A DNA stretch of 64,000 nucleotides, taken from contig DBNK01000029.1 in assembly GCA_002298335.1 (NCBI GenBank), positions 1-64,000 on the forward strand. The letters are read 5' to 3'. The notes under the pieces were generated by a model that ran no database searches, was not told the DNA's origin, and saw only the letters and a program-made list of their open reading frames with translations. The stretch is from Thalassolituus sp. UBA674 (GTDB taxonomy: Bacteria; Pseudomonadota; Gammaproteobacteria; Pseudomonadales; Oceanobacteraceae). A program made the translations under genes and the position numbers. Below, piece after piece: positions 61,056 to 64,000 of this stretch (position 1 is its first letter; each line of letters begins with the position of its first letter).

Positions 61056-62570
61056 ATGTATCTGGGCTTTGTGGCCGCACTGGTTACGATACTGCTGCTG
61101 TGCGGTATGTCATTTTCGCTGGTCACGCACGTACGCTACGCCCAGCACACAGAATCCCTGACACGCCTGACCACCTATCTGATAGCCCGTGATCTGACCC
61201 AGAATCCGGAAACTCTGAACCTCATTGGCAGGCGTTTCGGTGTCAGTGTCCAAGTCACGGGCGAAGCCCTGAGCAGCGACAGCATTTTACCCGGATATCT
61301 GATTGTCGAAGAAACACACCCGGACAGCATGAAGGTCCGGGCGGCGTTTCCCGGCACTGTACCGGTGGAAATCACCTACCATACTGCCCCTGACAGTGCT
61401 GCCTTCATGAGCCGTTATGGCGAAGTGACGGCCCGCAGTCTTCTTGCCGGTCAGGCTGCAGAGACGATTGCTCCGCTCATCCGGACCTTATCCGGTCTTT
61501 CGGGTTACCCACTGCAACTCTTATCAGCAGATGCCCCGTCTACCGCCGGGCTGATCCGTGGTCCTGAAGGGCTGAGTTACCAGCTGCCCGTGGGGGACGG
61601 CCAACAGATACTGCGTCTCGGGCCTGTGTCGGCTTTTTCCATCTGGTCCTGGCCGGCGCTGTTGGTTCTGGCACTCAGTGCCCTGACGCTCACCGGGCTC
61701 GGTCTGTACCGTTCAGTCATCAGTTTTGAGACCCGTCTGCGCAAACTGCAGCAGGCTACAACGCGTCTGGCGCAGGGGCACCTGAATGCCAGGGTCAGTA
61801 CCCGCGGACAGGATCAGGTCAGCCAGCTGGGCGGTGCTTTCAACAAGATGGCCGAGCATATTCAACGTTTAATGGATATCCAGCGGGAGATGATCCGGGC
61901 GGTATCTCACGAACTGCGCACACCCGTGGCGCGTATCCGTTTTGCCGCTCAGCTGATTGAAGATACCGTGATGGATGAGCCCTTTGTCACCAAGCAGCTG
62001 CAGGGTATGGATTCGGATATTCAGGAACTGGATACCCTGATCGATGAAATTCTGACTTACGCCCGCCTTGAAGAGGGTGGCCCGGTACTGGACTTCCAGC
62101 AGGTGAATGTGGCGGAAATCGCCGCTCAGGTAGTGGGCGAGGCACGCCCTCCGAAAGACGTCACCACGTCTTATGCGGGTGATGATCCCGTCCACTTTCC
62201 ATCGTCAGAGGCCGAGCCGCGCTATGTCCACCGCGCTATTCAGAATCTGGTGGGCAACGCAGGGCGTTATGCCTCATCAACGGTACTGGTTACCTGCACG
62301 GTCTCGGATGATATCTGCCGCGTGGATGTGGAAGACGATGGGCCGGGTATTCCGGAGGAAGACTGGGACCGGGTATTCAGTGCCTTCGCCCGTCTGGATG
62401 ACAGCCGCACCCGGGCTTCAGGCGGGTACGGCCTGGGGCTCTCTATCGTCCGCCGGATTATGTTCTGGCATGGTGGGCGGGCGATGGTTAACCGCAGTGA
62501 GTCTCTGGGAGGTGCCAGATTCAGTCTGATCTGGCCACGTAAGCACGATGACAGCGAGCCTGACCTCTGA
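61056..62570 (+). CDS. Sensor histidine kinase, RstB-like
   Basis: 504 residues from the ATG at 61056. Helix 1 (about 3-25), a periplasmic domain of about 170 residues, helix 2 (about 193-213), HAMP, the phosphoacceptor motif VSHELRTPVARIRF, N box HRAIQNLVGNAGRYA, DDGPGIPEED and GGYGLGLSIVRR. All kinase motifs are intact. The ribosome site AGGAG (61031-61035) is too far from this ATG but 8 bases from an in-frame ATT at 61044, so the true start may be non-canonical. Pairs with the response regulator upstream. Confidence 0.92.
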   Translation: MYLGFVAALVTILLLCGMSFSLVTHVRYAQHTESLTRLTTYLIARDLTQNPETLNLIGRRFGVSVQVTGEALSSDSILPGYLIVEETHPDSMKVRAAFPGTVPVEITYHTAPDSAAFMSRYGEVTARSLLAGQAAETIAPLIRTLSGLSGYPLQLLSADAPSTAGLIRGPEGLSYQLPVGDGQQILRLGPVSAFSIWSWPALLVLALSALTLTGLGLYRSVISFETRLRKLQQATTRLAQGHLNARVSTRGQDQVSQLGGAFNKMAEHIQRLMDIQREMIRAVSHELRTPVARIRFAAQLIEDTVMDEPFVTKQLQGMDSDIQELDTLIDEILTYARLEEGGPVLDFQQVNVAEIAAQVVGEARPPKDVTTSYAGDDPVHFPSSEAEPRYVHRAIQNLVGNAGRYASSTVLVTCTVSDDICRVDVEDDGPGIPEEDWDRVFSAFARLDDSRTRASGGYGLGLSIVRRIMFWHGGRAMVNRSESLGGARFSLIWPRKHDDSEPDL

Positions 62571-62698
62571 CACCGAAGGGCGCAGCGGGCCAGAAGTAGC
62601 GCGGCTGACAGATTGCGCAATATGATATAGCGCGCGGGCGGCAGAACACTTAACCTAACTGCAATCCCACAGATTGATCAGTGTAAGGACAGCACCAC

Positions 62699-63820
62699 AT
62701 GGGGTCACTCCAGCACGATATACTGCGCCGCCACGCGATGGCCGCCTTAGGTATATTGTTATTTACCCTGCTTTATCTGTTTGCTTACCTTGCCACCTTC
62801 GACGTCGGCCGCGACATCAGCCCCATTTACCTGCCGGTTATTCTCTATGTTGCCGGACACGCTCTGACCGTATTTTGTGTTTCCCGCGGCTGGTTTGATC
62901 ACACCCGTGATCCGAGCCTCACCCTCCCGGTGATGGTCATGGCCATCCTTTATATGTCGTATCTGCTGTATCTTGCGCCTGAGCTGCAGTGGCTGGTACT
63001 GATCAGCTACCTCAATATCATGCCCTTCGGGATCTTTTCCCTCGCCTGGCGCGGCCTGCTGGGTATGACGCTGTTTGTGCTCTTCTGCTATGCCACAGTG
63101 CTCTTCAGCCTCAGTTTTAAGGGGCAGGGGATGGCGCCTCAGGTGGAAGCCCTGTCGCTGATGGCGTTGCTGGGTAGTCTGTTGATGAGTGCCTTTGTGG
63201 GCCGCGAGTTCTTTCTGCTGCGTACGGCGTATCAACGTAAGAATGTTGAGCTGCGGCGCGCACTGGGAAGAATTGAAGAGCTTGCTGTAACGGATGAGCT
63301 GACGGGTCTGAACAACCGCCGTTACCTGCTGCGTACACTGGAAAAACACCGCGCCATGGCCATCCGCCAGAACATTCCGTTTGTGGTGGCCTTCATTGAT
63401 ATTGACCACTTCAAGCAGACCAACGACCGTCATGGCCACCGCATCGGTGATCAGGTACTGGGCGAGCTGGCGCAACTGCTGCAATCATCCATCCGGGAGG
63501 TGGATCTGGCAGCGCGTTATGGCGGAGAGGAGTTTATTCTGCTGTTATCCGGACTGCGCCTGAGCACCGCCAAACGGGTCATGGAAAGAATCCGGGAGAG
63601 TGTCGAGGTTCACACCTTTTCTGACATGGGGTTACGCCAGACCGTATCAATTGGTGTGGCAGCGTATATGCCCGATGAAGAGGCCGATGAAGTACTGAGC
63701 CGGGCCGACCGGATGCTGTACGTGGCTAAGCATGAAGGGCGGAATCTGGTGCGGGTTGATCCCACAGAAACACCGGAAACGACCGAGTCCGGTGCCTCTG
63801 CGGGAGGCAATAATGCCTGA
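62699..63820 (+). CDS. Membrane-bound diguanylate cyclase (GGDEF)
   Basis: 373 residues. Six membrane helices in the first 180 residues, then a GGDEF domain: DELTGLNNRRYL, DIDHFKQTNDRHGH and the active-site GGEEF. The inhibitory RxxD site lies five residues before it (REVD), so product inhibition by c-di-GMP is expected. No EAL domain. AAGGA lies about 10 bases before the ATG. The stop codon directly abuts the argF stop. Confidence 0.95.
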   Translation: MGSLQHDILRRHAMAALGILLFTLLYLFAYLATFDVGRDISPIYLPVILYVAGHALTVFCVSRGWFDHTRDPSLTLPVMVMAILYMSYLLYLAPELQWLVLISYLNIMPFGIFSLAWRGLLGMTLFVLFCYATVLFSLSFKGQGMAPQVEALSLMALLGSLLMSAFVGREFFLLRTAYQRKNVELRRALGRIEELAVTDELTGLNNRRYLLRTLEKHRAMAIRQNIPFVVAFIDIDHFKQTNDRHGHRIGDQVLGELAQLLQSSIREVDLAARYGGEEFILLLSGLRLSTAKRVMERIRESVEVHTFSDMGLRQTVSIGVAAYMPDEEADEVLSRADRMLYVAKHEGRNLVRVDPTETPETTESGASAGGNNA

Positions 63821-64000
63821 TCAGGCGTGGGTGACCAGCAGGAATTCCAGCAGGGCTTTCTGCGCGTGCAGGCGGTTTTCGGCTTCGTCCCAGACCACGG
63901 CACGTGGATCATCCAGCAGATCTTCAGAGACTTCTTCTCCGCGGTGAGCGGGCAGACAGTGCATGAAAATCACATCGTCCGCAGCCTGATCCAGCAACGC
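63821..64000 (-). CDS. argF: Ornithine carbamoyltransferase, C-terminal end
   Basis: Last 59 residues; the gene continues beyond the right edge. The segment MHCLPAHRGEEV contains the conserved HCLP motif that contacts ornithine and carbamoyl phosphate, which separates it from aspartate carbamoyltransferase. Arginine biosynthesis. The stop at 63821 is directly adjacent to the stop of the convergent diguanylate cyclase gene, with no spacer. Confidence 0.94.
   Translation of the reverse strand, partial: ALLDQAADDVIFMHCLPAHRGEEVSEDLLDDPRAVVWDEAENRLHAQKALLEFLLVTHA

Overview
This window looks like the chromosome of a marine gammaproteobacterium of the order Oceanospirillales (Thalassolituus / Oceanobacter / Bacterioplanes neighbourhood). 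The assignment rests on gene content and protein character: a Na+-translocating NQR complex, cbb3 oxidase with Anr/FNR, a short PutA, urease and class Ia ribonucleotide reductase. The genus cannot be fixed from sequence alone. Nearly all of the window is dense, ordinary chromosomal coding sequence. I see no prophage, insertion sequence, CRISPR array, tRNA or rRNA.

Layout. 1-4115: nqrBCDEF (nqrB cut by the window edge) and its terminator. 4151-7463: an acyl desaturase with a coiled-coil tail, a short-chain dehydrogenase and three small uncharacterised genes, one a HEPN-like protein that has lost its catalytic motif. 7507-10732: a saccharopine-dehydrogenase-like reductase divergent from arsR-arsC-acr3. 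10773-13328: a perfect FNR/Anr box, a 52-residue membrane protein, hemN and the fnr/anr regulator. 13569-18968: katG facing putA. 19029-25699: an exonuclease-like protein, a degenerate sensor kinase, folE, murI, a YceI protein and rbgA. 25844-28554: bolA, a START protein and a PstS-OmpA fusion behind a Pho-box-like promoter. 28613-34296: ureDABCE-(small His-rich protein)-ureF-ureG behind a sigma54-type promoter. 34693-37287: a large TonB-dependent receptor. 37465-43636: housekeeping genes (UPF0149, YgjP-like peptidase, polysaccharide deacetylase, DnaJ-like, greB, ttcA). 43763-52349: the complete cbb3 oxidase locus on the minus strand (ccoNOQP, ccoG, ccoH, ccoI, ccoS, TauE/SafE-like). 52592-55750: hydrolase, ABM monooxygenase, WYL regulator, SDR and Bcp peroxiredoxin. 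55852-59836: nrdA, nrdB and an elongated YfaE ferredoxin. 60268-64000: an RstA/RstB-like two-component pair, a diguanylate cyclase and the 3' end of argF.

Themes. Respiration and oxygen control link Na+-NQR, cbb3 oxidase and its assembly factors, FNR/Anr and oxygen-independent haem synthesis. Nutrient-limitation control is readable in the DNA: a Pho-box-like element before the PstS-OmpA fusion, a sigma54 -24/-12 element before the urease operon, and paired NrdR boxes laid over the -35/-10 of nrdA with a DnaA box upstream.

I did not find a clearly new multi-gene system. The best leads are small: the catalytically dead HEPN-like protein, the Anr-controlled 52-residue membrane protein, the His-rich membrane protein embedded in the urease operon, the pseudo-kinase upstream of putA, the N-terminal extension of the RNR ferredoxin with sliding-clamp-like peptides, and a 14-bp tandem repeat that runs over the stop codon of a UPF0149 gene.
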